Positions 1 through 7,954 of a stretch of DNA of 12,699 nt are shown piece by piece (within the stretch, counting starts at the first letter, position 1; every line of letters starts with the position of its first letter). The notes under the pieces are model-generated. The model had not been told where the DNA came from, did no database searches, and worked only from the letters and a program-made list of their open reading frames with translations. The stretch spans positions 1-12,699 of the forward strand of contig CALEJO010000127.1 of the NCBI GenBank assembly GCA_937898155.1, read 5' to 3'. Source of the stretch: an uncultured Clostridia bacterium (lineage in GTDB: Bacteria > Bacillota > Clostridia > Oscillospirales > CAG-272). The position numbers and the translations under genes were made by a program.

Positions 1-314
1 GGGTGATAATCGTTCGGCTCATCACATTCGACAAAAGAATACGTCATCCCCGCCTTTTTTGCGTAGTCGAACGAAAAGCGGATGCGATCGTCGTCCGTAT
101 CGTAGCCGAGAATGCCGCCGACGAGCGCGCGGTCGGTTCCGTGCCCATGATACGTCTTCGCGAACGAGCCGTAAAGCCGGAACGTCACATCCGTGATCTT
201 GTCCGACGCGAGGAGCCCCGCGATCCGCGCGATTTTGAGCGCACCCGCCGTATGGGAGCTGGACGGACCGATCATGATCGGCCCGATGATATCGAAAACG
301 CTGATCTCGCTCAT
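1..314 (-). CDS. sdaAB: L-serine dehydratase, iron-sulfur-dependent, beta subunit (partial, 3' end missing)
   Basis: This gene runs off the left edge; the first 104 residues are visible and no stop is reached. The product starts MSEISVFDIIGPIMIGPSSS and continues HTAGALKIARIAG, which is the N-terminal signature of the beta chain of the two-subunit [4Fe-4S] L-serine dehydratase of Firmicutes. A second family block, YGSFAKTYHGHGTDRALVGG, follows at about residues 47-66. The alpha/beta enzyme deaminates L-serine to pyruvate and ammonia in the cytosol; the catalytic cluster sits in the alpha subunit, whose gene (sdaAA) would be expected just beyond the edge. The ATG at 314-312 is preceded by AGAGGAAG with good spacing. 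It lies 54 nt after the murA stop on the same strand, so it is probably read with murA. Family assignment is firm; the complete length cannot be seen. Confidence 0.93.
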   Translation of the reverse strand, partial: MSEISVFDIIGPIMIGPSSSHTAGALKIARIAGLLASDKITDVTFRLYGSFAKTYHGHGTDRALVGGILGYDTDDDRIRFSFDYAKKAGMTYSFVECDEPNDYH

Positions 315-368
315 GAATCTTCCTCTTTTCTGACGGCGAAAAAAGCAGCCGTGCCACTCCTTTTTATT

Positions 369-1658
369 TTATCCGATATTCTTCTGACGGTCCTCGTCAG
401 GACGATAAACCTTGGAGATATGTGCGCCCACGCGCCGCAGTTTTTCCACGATGTTGTCGTATCCGCGTTCGATCAGATGAATGTCCGTGATCTCCGTGCG
501 GCCGCTTGTCGCGAGTCCCGCCAGCACCATTGCCGCGCCCGCGCGCAAATCCATCGCGCGCACGCTGGCAGGCGTCAGCGGCGCTCCGCCCTCGATGATC
601 GCCGTGCGGTCATCGACTTTGATCTTCGCGCCCATGCGTTGCAATTCGTCCACATAGCGGAAGCGGTTATTCCAGATCGTCTCCGACATATGGCTGACGC
701 CGTCCGCGAGACAAAGAAGCACCGACATCTGCGGATTCATGTCCGTCGGAAAGCCCGGATACGGGAGCGTTTTCACGTTCACCGCAGAGAGATTCCCGTC
801 GGACGAGACCATCACCGCCTCGTCGAATTCCTCGACCGTCACGCCCATTTCGCACATCTTCGCCGTGATCGTTTCCAGATGCTTCGGGATGACGTTATTG
901 ATATAGAGTTTCCCTTTCGTCGCGGCGGCGGCGATCATATAGGTGCCCGCCTCGATCATGTCGGGAATGATGGTATATTCACAGCCGGTCAGGGGTTTGC
1001 CGCCGTTGACTTTGATGATATTGGTGCCGGCGCCGCGGATATCCGCGCCACAGGCGTTCAAAAAGTTCGCAAGATCGACGATATGCGGCTCGCGCGCCGC
1101 GTTTTCCATGATCGTCTGTCCTTCCGCGCAGACCGCCGCGATGATCGTATTGATCGTCGCGCCGACCGAGGAGCAGTCGAAATAGAGGCTGCTGCCGCGC
1201 AGTCCGTCATCGGTATTCGCTTCGATGCACCCGCTGCCGACGTTGACCGTCGCGCCGAGTTTTTCAAACGCTTTCACGTGCAGGTCGATCGGGCGCACGC
1301 CGAAATCGCATCCGCCGGGCAAGCCGACCTTCGCGTGGCCGAATCTGCCGAGCATCGCGCCTGCGAGATAGTAGGACGCGCGCAGCTTGCGGACGAGCTC
1401 CATCGGCGCGTCGCAGTCCGTGATCGGCGCCGTATCGATTTCCACCGCCGTCGCGGAAAGCACGCGGATCCGCGCGCCGATGCTTTTCAGGATCGCGAGG
1501 GAATCGGTGATATCGCTGATATTCGGAAGATTATCGATCACACAGCGGTCCGCCACGACGACCGTCGCAAAAAGAACCGCAAGCGCCGCGTTTTTCATGC
1601 CGCTGACTTCGATTTTTCCGTTCAGCGGATAGCCGCCGTCGATGATGATTTTTTCCAT
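369..1658 (-). CDS. murA: UDP-N-acetylglucosamine 1-carboxyvinyltransferase (MurA)
   Basis: MurA transfers enolpyruvate from PEP to UDP-GlcNAc, the first committed step of peptidoglycan synthesis, in the cytosol. The 429-residue product has the normal length and the family landmarks: K22 and N23 in SGMKNAAL, R93 in the VRKLRAS block, the active-site cysteine C117 in LPGGCDFGVRPIDLH, the catalytic aspartate D306 in GFPTDMNPQ, R372 in LRAGAA and R398 in IERGYDNI. Because C117 is a cysteine, the enzyme is predicted to be fosfomycin-sensitive (family knowledge, not seen directly). The start is supported by the MEKIIIDGGYPLNG opening; the upstream Shine-Dalgarno is weak (GGTGG or AGCGAG). A strong promoter lies about 100 nt upstream, so murA can be transcribed apart from the wal genes before it. 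Firmicutes often carry two MurA paralogues; which one this is cannot be told. Confidence 0.97.
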   Translation of the reverse strand: MEKIIIDGGYPLNGKIEVSGMKNAALAVLFATVVVADRCVIDNLPNISDITDSLAILKSIGARIRVLSATAVEIDTAPITDCDAPMELVRKLRASYYLAGAMLGRFGHAKVGLPGGCDFGVRPIDLHVKAFEKLGATVNVGSGCIEANTDDGLRGSSLYFDCSSVGATINTIIAAVCAEGQTIMENAAREPHIVDLANFLNACGADIRGAGTNIIKVNGGKPLTGCEYTIIPDMIEAGTYMIAAAATKGKLYINNVIPKHLETITAKMCEMGVTVEEFDEAVMVSSDGNLSAVNVKTLPYPGFPTDMNPQMSVLLCLADGVSHMSETIWNNRFRYVDELQRMGAKIKVDDRTAIIEGGAPLTPASVRAMDLRAGAAMVLAGLATSGRTEITDIHLIERGYDNIVEKLRRVGAHISKVYRPDEDRQKNIG

Positions 1659-1672
1659 ACTCGCTCATCCAC

Positions 1673-1686
1673 CCGCCCTACGGCGG
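1673..1686 (-). other. Small GC hairpin in the murA leader
   Basis: Read on the minus strand this is CCGCC, loop GTAG, GGCGG: a perfect 5-bp GC stem with a 4-nt loop. It ends 14 nt before the murA ATG, next to the only ribosome-binding candidates. It could modulate initiation, but a stem this short in GC-rich DNA can arise by chance, and no T-tract follows, so it is not a terminator. Confidence 0.25.
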
Positions 1687-1756
1687 TTCCCTTCTTGCCT
1701 AATGATGTTGCGATGCCGCTTTGCCGCGACAACCGGATTCGAGCCGATTCGACAAC

Positions 1757-1785
1757 AGTATACCACAAAGCATACCGTTTGCCAA
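1757..1785 (-). promoter_or_regulatory. Sigma-A-type promoter for murA (and probably sdaAB)
   Basis: On the minus strand the -35 box is TTGGCA (1785-1780), the spacer is exactly 17 nt, and the -10 box is TATACT (1762-1757) preceded by TGG, an extended -10. Transcription should start near 1750, giving a murA leader of about 92 nt. The promoter begins about 18 nt after the yycI stop with no terminator between them, so murA may also receive read-through from the wal operon. Confidence 0.8.
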
Positions 1786-1803
1786 TATCCCCCGCTAAAT
1801 TTT

Positions 1804-2727
1804 TCAAATATCTTCGGGGAGACGTTCTCCCGTAATACATTGATAGAGATGCTGCTCCCCGTTCAGATAGGTGAGCCGACACACGGGCAGGAAATAAAAT
1901 CCTCCCGCCGCGTCGAAATACAACTTGTATTCATACTCGACCGAGGCGAGCAGATGATAGTCCGGCTTGCCCTCCTTCGCCTGCTGATCGAAATACCGCT
2001 TCTCCGAGAAAAGCAGATCGAGCAATCCGACGCACGCGGCGCTCGTCTTTTCCGACGCGGCGCTCGGTGCGAACGTGCCGTCCGCCGCCCACACAACGTC
2101 CGCAGAATAAAGCAGATAGCTGAAATTCTGCGTCTTTCTGCCGCGCACGGTCTGGCAGACGCGGATCAGGATCATATTGCCGTCCCGATACGCGTCTTCG
2201 AGCGTGATCGCATATTGCGCACGCTTCGGGGGCGTCAGTCCGATCCGATCGAAAAAGTCCTCTGCCGCCTCTTTCAGCGCCTTGCGTTCCGCGGAATCGC
2301 CGATCAGGTTTCCGTTCGCCTTTGCGTCCGCGTAAAGGACCGACGGCGTGCCGCGCGAGCCGCCGTCCACGGAATAGGAAAACGTGAAATCGTGATTGAC
2401 CGTCAGCGTATCCGTCGCGCCGCGGCAGGAAAGCCCGCCGAGCGTTTCATATACGGAGAAATCCGCCTCTTCGAGAGAAGCCCGAAGCGCTGTCTTGGCG
2501 CCGCGATCGTAAACGCCCGTATAGGAGGGGAACGACGAGACGCGTTCCCGCAAAAGCGATTTTTCGACGATCAGCCCGCTCTCGCGGAAGACGGCGATCG
2601 CCTCCGAAACGAGTGCGTCGTCGTATTCTTTCGCCGCGCGATTCCGTTTGAGAATCGCCGCGAGGAAAAAAATGTCCGCGAGATGCAAGAGCACAAGGGC
2701 AAATGCTTTGAGATTTTTCCAGTTCAT
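1804..2727 (-). CDS. yycI: YycI-like regulatory membrane protein of the WalRK system
   Basis: This is a 307-residue protein with a short cytoplasmic N-terminus (MNWKNLK), one membrane segment at about residues 8-26 (AFALVLLHLADIFFLAAIL) and a large domain predicted outside the cell. The opening resembles the MDW...KxIFI...LDLFL start of YycI proteins, and the gene is the last of walR-walK-yycH-yycI, the canonical order. In Bacillus subtilis YycH and YycI bind WalK through their membrane segments and damp its activity; in Staphylococcus aureus they are reported to activate it. Which applies here is unknown. The ribosome-binding site GGGGGTG overlaps the stop of the preceding gene (gap 12 nt), suggesting coupled translation. 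It is slightly longer than B. subtilis YycI (about 280 aa). The call rests on position, topology and the N-terminus; the rest of the domain is poorly conserved. Confidence 0.78.
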   Translation of the reverse strand: MNWKNLKAFALVLLHLADIFFLAAILKRNRAAKEYDDALVSEAIAVFRESGLIVEKSLLRERVSSFPSYTGVYDRGAKTALRASLEEADFSVYETLGGLSCRGATDTLTVNHDFTFSYSVDGGSRGTPSVLYADAKANGNLIGDSAERKALKEAAEDFFDRIGLTPPKRAQYAITLEDAYRDGNMILIRVCQTVRGRKTQNFSYLLYSADVVWAADGTFAPSAASEKTSAACVGLLDLLFSEKRYFDQQAKEGKPDYHLLASVEYEYKLYFDAAGGFYFLPVCRLTYLNGEQHLYQCITGERLPEDI

Positions 2728-2739
2728 CCGCGCACCCCC

Positions 2740-4212
2740 TTACGGCATCTTCACGATCACGACGTCGCTCTCGGCGACGCCGCTTTCGAAGGCATACGCG
2801 GGAAGCGCACGGCACCGCCCGCTGTCTTTGAGCAGATACGTGCGGAGCGTGAGCATCATATCGGGGATCCGTTTGAAGTTTTCGCCCTCGCCGAACATCG
2901 CCGCGTCGCAGACGACCTCGCAGATTTTCCCGTCGCGGACCGAGATCCGCACGTGCTCCGTCCTGCCGTTCACGAAAACAGGCAGATTGTCTTGCGTATA
3001 GCCGAAGCGGAATGTGACGGTCTCGCCGTCAAAGACGATGCCGCAAAGCACGACATCCATGCCCGCCGTTTCGCGCACCGCTCGCACGGTGTCGAGCGAG
3101 TTGAGCAGGATCAGCACCGCGCCGAGGTGGTCGGAAACGCCATATTCCCGCCCGGTGCCCGGATAGCCGAGGATCGTGGAAAGCGGGATGCCGTTTTCCT
3201 CGGACGCAACGTATTCCACAACGCCGTCCGTTGAAATTTTCAGCGTTTCCCCTTCGTCAAAATAATAGCGCGTGCCCGCCTCGTCGGTATAGACGGACAC
3301 CTTTTGCGGCTTCATATAGAGCGTTTCAAGCAACGCGCGCAGTTCGTCTTCTCCGCGCGTTTTGCGCGTCATGACGAGCGACGGCTGGAAGATCGCGCTC
3401 CCCGGGATCACCGTTGTGTCGGTGACCTTCTCGGAAAAGCCGTTTGCCGTCAGAAACGCGTCCTCGCGGATGAGGCACGCGAATTGAAACGGAAACGCGT
3501 TCGCTATTGTATTGTATGCCGCGTAAAGATTTGTGTGAAATCCGACCGCGTCGAGCGAGTCGGGAACGTAAGACGTGGTGAAGCGATACCAGATGCCGTC
3601 GGCGTTGCGCGCGAGCGCGGAAAAGCCGAACACCGTCTGGTGCGCCAGCATTCCGTTTTTCAGCATGACGACGCCGCTGACCGCCTCTTCTTCCGGCACG
3701 ATCAGAAGCTCCCGCAGGTATTCGCCGGAGACACCGCCGGCCATCGCCGCCGGCTCCGTCAGCGCGAGCAGAACGGATTTCGGCAGATCGCACGGGAACG
3801 AAAGATAAATATAGTCGCCCGCGAGCGCGGCAAGAAACGCGCTCTCGCCCTCTGCCGCGGAGAGAATCTGCGATCGGCTTCCCGTGCCGAACAGCTTGCC
3901 GAAAAAGGACGTGATCTCCTCGTAAAGCTCCTCGATGTCCGTGCCGCCGCGGCAAAAGCCGACCGGCTCGCCGAGCGCCGTCGCCGAAAGCCCGATAAAC
4001 GAGGGGCGGGTATACGCGGGAGAGAGATAATTTTGGTAGCGATAGCGCACCGATTCGTCGTCGAGCGCCTCAAACGCCTCGCGCGTGAACGCGGGCGTCG
4101 CGCTTCCCTGATACGAAAACAGATAGATCGTGCAAAGACACACGAGTGCCACGAGCAGGGCGGCAATCGCCGTATTTTTCACGATTTCGATCTTTTTTTC
4201 CCGTCCCGTCAT
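2740..4212 (-). CDS. yycH: YycH-like regulatory membrane protein of the WalRK system
   Basis: This is a 490-residue protein with a basic N-terminus (MTGREKKIEIVKN), one membrane segment at about residues 13-34 and a long domain predicted outside the cell. It sits between walK and a YycI-like gene, the usual place of yycH. YycH and YycI have similarly folded extracellular parts and act as a pair on the sensor kinase WalK. The sequence itself shows few motifs I can name, so the call leans on gene order, topology and length (B. subtilis YycH is about 455 aa). The start has a strong AAAGGAGA ribosome-binding site; the gene begins 26 nt after the walK stop and ends 12 nt before the yycI start. No frameshift or truncation is evident. 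Confidence 0.75.
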   Translation of the reverse strand: MTGREKKIEIVKNTAIAALLVALVCLCTIYLFSYQGSATPAFTREAFEALDDESVRYRYQNYLSPAYTRPSFIGLSATALGEPVGFCRGGTDIEELYEEITSFFGKLFGTGSRSQILSAAEGESAFLAALAGDYIYLSFPCDLPKSVLLALTEPAAMAGGVSGEYLRELLIVPEEEAVSGVVMLKNGMLAHQTVFGFSALARNADGIWYRFTTSYVPDSLDAVGFHTNLYAAYNTIANAFPFQFACLIREDAFLTANGFSEKVTDTTVIPGSAIFQPSLVMTRKTRGEDELRALLETLYMKPQKVSVYTDEAGTRYYFDEGETLKISTDGVVEYVASEENGIPLSTILGYPGTGREYGVSDHLGAVLILLNSLDTVRAVRETAGMDVVLCGIVFDGETVTFRFGYTQDNLPVFVNGRTEHVRISVRDGKICEVVCDAAMFGEGENFKRIPDMMLTLRTYLLKDSGRCRALPAYAFESGVAESDVVIVKMP

Positions 4213-4238
4213 GGCGCGCTCTCCTTTCGTAAAATGAT

Positions 4239-6035
4239 TCAGACGCCCTCTTCCAGAATCGTATGGTAAGGCAGATACAGATAAACACTCGTTCCCTTGC
4301 CCACTTCGCTCTCAATGCGGATTTCGCCGCCGTGGGCTTCGAGAATCTCTTTGGCGATCGCGAGTCCGAGTCCGGTGCCGCCGGCGTCGGAGCTGCGCGC
4401 CTTTTCGACGCGGTAGAACCGCTCAAAGATGCGCGGCAAATCCTCGTCGGGAATGCCGGCGCCCGTATCCGCGATGCAAACGCCGATGCCATTCGCGGCG
4501 GCTTGCGCGGAAACGTCGATTTTGCCGCCGTCCGGCGTATATTTCATCGCGTTGGAAACGATATTGATGACGACCTGTTCGAGCTTTTCGCGGTCACCCG
4601 TCACCTGCGGCATCTCCGACGGATACGCGCGTGTCAGCGTGTGCGAGCGGTTGTTCGCCTCGACCTGCATCACGTCGCAGATATGGTCGAGGAACGCGCT
4701 CGGCGAGAACGACTCGATCTTCCACGAAACGCGGTTGTTGTCGAGCCGCGACAGCACGAGAAGATCGGATACAATGCGCGTCATGCGGTCGCATTCCTCC
4801 ACCGCCATGTGGAGAAAACTATCTCGTGTCGATTGATCGAGTGTCGGATATTCCAGCACCGTTTCCACGGCGCCCTTGATGCTCGTCAGCGGCGTGCGAA
4901 GCTCGTGCGAAACGTCCGCCACGAACTCGCGGCGGGACTTGTCCAGCTCATACCGGCTCGTATTGTCGTGGATGACGCACATGATGCCGGCCTTTTCGCC
5001 CTCTTTTTCGATATATTTGAATTCCGCGAACGTGATGTCGAGCGCCTTTTCGCCGTAGATCACGTCGCGCATCATGTAGTTGCGATTCTCTTTATAGCGG
5101 TCGGAGACCTCGCGGTAGTCGATTTGCAGTGCTTTGATCATGCGTGAGAACGTGAACGGTTCGTCGCTCGCCTCCTGCTCCGCCGAAAAAAGCGCTTTCG
5201 CGGTTTTATTGATGTGGATCAGCTTGCCGTTCGCGTCGAACGCCAGCACCGCCTCGTTCAGATAGAGGAACAGCGTCTCGAATTTCTGCCGCTCGCCCGA
5301 AATCTCGTCGAGCGTGTCTTTCAGCACGCCCTTCATGTGGTTGAACGCCTCGGTCAGAATGCCGATCTCGTCCTCCGAATCGACGTGGATCTCCTCCTCG
5401 AATTCGCCCTGTGAAATTTTCTGCGCACCCTCGGTCAGATTGCGGATCGGCGCCGTGATCGCCTTGGCGAGGAAGAACGACAGAACGACCGCGATCGCCA
5501 AGCCGAAGAAGAGCGCCTGCAATGTGATCTCGAAAATGCGGATCGAGAACGAGCGCGCCTCGTTTTGCGCGTCGCGCACGTAAACGATGCCCTCGTGCGT
5601 GCCGTCGGTCAGATAGACGGCATAATCGATGTAGTCCGTCCAGAATTCCTTTTCCGTGCCGTTTTTGCGCGTCATCGCCGAGATGATGTTCGACGTCACG
5701 GGCAGCGTCTCCATCAGCGCATCGTCCGAGCCGTCGAGGAAATTGCCGCTCATATCCAAAACGAAATAGTTGCGATAGCGGCTGATGCCGAGCGCGGACG
5801 AATACGCTTTCAGCACCTCACGCTGGCGCACGTGCCAGTCCGATTCGTCGAACGCGTCCGTCAGCTCCGCGACAAGCGTGCCGTCGGCATCGAACGCCGC
5901 GTCCATCTGATCGGTGAAGTTGTGATTATAAAAATGATACGATCCGTAAAGGAGGATCGCCCCGATCACCGCCATCAGCGTAATCGTGAACACGACAAAG
6001 ATCAGAATGATTTTATAGTGCAGATTTTTATACAT
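4239..6035 (-). CDS. walK: Sensor histidine kinase WalK (YycG)
   Basis: WalK senses the state of the cell wall or division site and phosphorylates WalR. The 598-residue protein has the full WalK layout: membrane segment 1 at about residues 10-31, an extracellular sensor domain of about 130 residues, membrane segment 2 at about 169-190, a HAMP linker (about 191-243), a PAS-like domain (about 250-355), the HisKA dimerisation domain with phospho-acceptor H377 in FVADVSHELRTPLTSIKG, and the ATPase domain with N-box N495 (NIVSNAMKYTPDGG), G1 box DTGAGIPDEDL (523-533), F box IFERFYR and G2 box GTGLGL (553-558). All catalytic motifs are intact. It starts 22 nt after the walR stop with an AAAGGAGA ribosome-binding site. 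Assignment as WalK rather than PhoR, which shares this layout, rests on the adjacent yycH and yycI genes. Confidence 0.94.
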   Translation of the reverse strand: MYKNLHYKIILIFVVFTITLMAVIGAILLYGSYHFYNHNFTDQMDAAFDADGTLVAELTDAFDESDWHVRQREVLKAYSSALGISRYRNYFVLDMSGNFLDGSDDALMETLPVTSNIISAMTRKNGTEKEFWTDYIDYAVYLTDGTHEGIVYVRDAQNEARSFSIRIFEITLQALFFGLAIAVVLSFFLAKAITAPIRNLTEGAQKISQGEFEEEIHVDSEDEIGILTEAFNHMKGVLKDTLDEISGERQKFETLFLYLNEAVLAFDANGKLIHINKTAKALFSAEQEASDEPFTFSRMIKALQIDYREVSDRYKENRNYMMRDVIYGEKALDITFAEFKYIEKEGEKAGIMCVIHDNTSRYELDKSRREFVADVSHELRTPLTSIKGAVETVLEYPTLDQSTRDSFLHMAVEECDRMTRIVSDLLVLSRLDNNRVSWKIESFSPSAFLDHICDVMQVEANNRSHTLTRAYPSEMPQVTGDREKLEQVVINIVSNAMKYTPDGGKIDVSAQAAANGIGVCIADTGAGIPDEDLPRIFERFYRVEKARSSDAGGTGLGLAIAKEILEAHGGEIRIESEVGKGTSVYLYLPYHTILEEGV

Positions 6036-6057
6036 GCCGTTCTCCTTTGCCGCGCGG

Positions 6058-6780
6058 TCACGCGGGGATATAGTAGCCCTTGGAGCGTCTGGTCAGGATG
6101 TATTCCGGTTCTGCCGGTTTTTCTTCGATCTTGGCGCGCAGACGCGACATCGTCACGTCCACCGTGCGCATATCACCGTAAAAGCCCTCGTAGCCCCAGA
6201 CCTTGACGAGCAACTCCTCACGCGCGAACACCTCGCCTGCATGAGAGGCAAGGAACGAAAGCACCTCATATTCTTTGTTGGAAAGCTCGATCTCTTTGCC
6301 GCTTTTCGTCACCTTGAACGCTTTCGTGTCGATGACGAGCTCGCGGATCACGATGCAGTCCGCGGAGACCACCGACGGCGCGACCGTCGCGGTCTTCGCC
6401 AGTTCGCCCGAATAGCGGCGGATGTTCGCCTTGATGCGCGCGAGAAGCACCGAGACCGAAAACGGCTTCGTCACGTAATCGTCCGCGCCGAGGTCGAGCC
6501 CCATGATCTTGTCCACGTCTTCTTCCTTCGCCGTCACCATGATGATCGGCGTCGAAAGCGTTTTGCGCACCTCGCGGCAGACCGAGAAGCCGTCGCGCTT
6601 CGGAAGCATCAGGTCGAGCAGGATCAGATCATAGTCCCCCGTCAGCGCCTTCGCGAGCCCTTCTTCGCCGTCGGACGCGACGTCGCAAAGATAGCCCGCC
6701 ATCATCAGGTTCACTTCTTCGATTTGTGAAATCTTCCGCTCATCTTCGATGATGAGAATTCTTTTTTTCGTCTCTTCCAT
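6058..6780 (-). CDS. walR: Response regulator WalR (YycF), OmpR/PhoB family
   Basis: WalR is the DNA-binding partner of WalK and in Firmicutes controls autolysins and cell-wall turnover genes. From the chosen start the protein has 240 residues. The receiver domain has the acidic pair in IIEDE (11-13), phospho-acceptor D56 in DLILLDLMLP, T83 in MVTAKE and K105 in DDYVTKPF. The C-terminal winged helix carries LSNKEYEVLSFLASH and a recognition-helix region VWGYEGFYGDMRTVDVTMSR, close to the WalR form VWGYDYFGDVRTVDVTVRR. An in-frame ATG at 6798 would overlap the stop of the preceding gene as ATGA, but it has no ribosome-binding site. The ATG at 6780 has GGGAGG 7 nt upstream and gives MEETKKRILIIEDE, so I use it. 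Confidence 0.95.
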   Translation of the reverse strand: MEETKKRILIIEDERKISQIEEVNLMMAGYLCDVASDGEEGLAKALTGDYDLILLDLMLPKRDGFSVCREVRKTLSTPIIMVTAKEEDVDKIMGLDLGADDYVTKPFSVSVLLARIKANIRRYSGELAKTATVAPSVVSADCIVIRELVIDTKAFKVTKSGKEIELSNKEYEVLSFLASHAGEVFAREELLVKVWGYEGFYGDMRTVDVTMSRLRAKIEEKPAEPEYILTRRSKGYYIPA

Positions 6781-6787
6781 GCCGTTC

Positions 6788-6793
6788 CCTCCC
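6788..6793 (-). promoter_or_regulatory. Ribosome-binding site that fixes the walR start
   Basis: On the minus strand GGGAGG is followed by a 7-nt spacer and then the ATG at 6780-6778. It lies downstream of the alternative ATG at 6798, so that longer start is unlikely to be used. Confidence 0.8.
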
Positions 6794-6794
6794 G

Positions 6795-7904
6795 TCATTG
6801 TCCGTCGCCGTAAAGCAGGTATGAGGCGACGAGGTCCGCAACCAGCCCGTAGCTTTTCACACCGTCGGGCTGTCCGTGCGCCGCAATATACGAGCCGTTG
6901 ACCGTCTGCGTGACGGTCGCCGCCCTATTTTCGCGGTATTTCTCGAAAAATTCGGAATACGCGGTATATTCGCCGAGAATTTCCGGCGCGATCTGGCTTT
7001 TTGCCATGCGATACATCTCGCTGTTCGCCGAATAGAGCTTGCTCAGCACCGTTTCGAGCGTTTCGGCGTAGCCGCAATAGCGGATATACGGATCGTCGCT
7101 GCGAATGCAGACGAGAAACGACACAAAGTTCGCCTCGTCCTCGCGGCAGATGCCGCGCTGATGCGCCATCTCGTGTGCCGCCGAGCTGACGACGATATAA
7201 TCGGGGTAGTTGATATTGATGTTCGCCTCTCCCGAGAAGAAGCAGTAAACGCCGGAAAGATGCGTATACGTCCACGGCTCGCTCAGCACCACCGGCTTGA
7301 CCGAGGAATGCATCCGCTGAAACGACGGATAGTCGTCGCAGAGCGTATCATACGCCGCGCTGAGCTTTTTGCCGAGTTCGCGATAGGAAAACGGCATGAC
7401 GGACGAGCCCGTCGGGAAGTTCACCTGATCCAGCTCCGCCGCCGCGCGATCCGCGAGGATCATCGAGGTCTGATACAGTTCCTCGGCGGAGAGCCGATTC
7501 CGTTCCATGCCGAGCTTTTGATCAATCGTTTTGCCGTAATAGCCCGTGCCGTAGCCGAAAACGAAAATTCCGTAAACCAGCGCCGCCACGGAAAGAAGCG
7601 AGACGGCATAACGGACCGCGTGCGAAGCGCCCTGTTTGCCGTGACGAACAATCGTGATCACGATCCACGCGATGAGCGCAGGCGAAAGGAGCAATGCCGT
7701 TTCCGCGAGCGAAAACGGAAGCCACGAGGTCAGCGCGCTCAACACCGCGCGGATCGCGACACCGGACGTGTCGTTAATCGCGTCCGCGAGCCCGATATGC
7801 GATTTGGAAAGCCCCTCGACGACCGCCGCGACGATCGCGATCCCGAAGAACACGAGCGCCGTCACCGGACACCATTCTTTCCATTTTGCAAAAAAACGTT
7901 TCAT
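6795..7904 (-). CDS. DUF3810 family membrane protein with an HExxH zinc-protease motif
   Basis: This is the first gene of the wal operon; I recognise it as DUF3810, a family without an established function. From the ATG at 7904 it has 369 residues: three membrane segments at about 14-30, 64-86 and 98-118, then a large C-terminal domain with HEMAH at 244-248 in AAHEMAHQRGICREDEANFV. HExxH with the acidic EDEAN block after it looks like a zincin metallopeptidase site: two His ligands, catalytic E245 and a candidate third ligand near E255 or E257. The C-terminal QPDGVKSYGLVADLV also fits the family. Protease activity is inferred, not shown. An in-frame ATG at 7973 is rejected because it lies upstream of the predicted transcription start; the 7904 ATG gives MKRFFAKWKEWCP and has GGAAAGG upstream. 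Its stop is 14 nt before the walR ATG, which suggests co-expression with WalRK. Confidence 0.85.
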   Translation of the reverse strand: MKRFFAKWKEWCPVTALVFFGIAIVAAVVEGLSKSHIGLADAINDTSGVAIRAVLSALTSWLPFSLAETALLLSPALIAWIVITIVRHGKQGASHAVRYAVSLLSVAALVYGIFVFGYGTGYYGKTIDQKLGMERNRLSAEELYQTSMILADRAAAELDQVNFPTGSSVMPFSYRELGKKLSAAYDTLCDDYPSFQRMHSSVKPVVLSEPWTYTHLSGVYCFFSGEANININYPDYIVVSSAAHEMAHQRGICREDEANFVSFLVCIRSDDPYIRYCGYAETLETVLSKLYSANSEMYRMAKSQIAPEILGEYTAYSEFFEKYRENRAATVTQTVNGSYIAAHGQPDGVKSYGLVADLVASYLLYGDGQ

Positions 7905-7954
7905 CGCCGCCGCCTTTCCGCCCCACCGGAGCGTGTCATACTTATACAGAATAC

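Noticed and set aside
333..352. Inverted repeat ACGGC/GCCGT between murA and sdaAB, considered as a terminator
   Set aside because: The stem is only 5 bp with a 10-nt loop, and the T-run lies in the loop rather than after the stem.
22..357. Minus-strand frame at the sdaAB position, opening with GTG
   Set aside because: It is out of frame with sdaAB, whose family motifs are clear. The AAGGAG before its GTG overlaps the codon and is too close to act as its ribosome-binding site.
1747..1770. Possible WalR-binding site (TGTWAH-N5-TGTWAH) at the murA promoter
   Set aside because: The two TGT triplets in TGTGGTATACTGTTGT are 10 bp apart rather than 11, and the WAH positions do not fit.
3..1835. 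610-codon open frame on the plus strand opposite sdaAB and murA
   Set aside because: It covers two well-identified genes on the other strand, and its composition (Arg, His, Asp, Ala rich) is that of an antisense shadow. The same applies to the plus-strand frames at 1642-3234, 3304-4269, 6034-6729 and 6876-7958.
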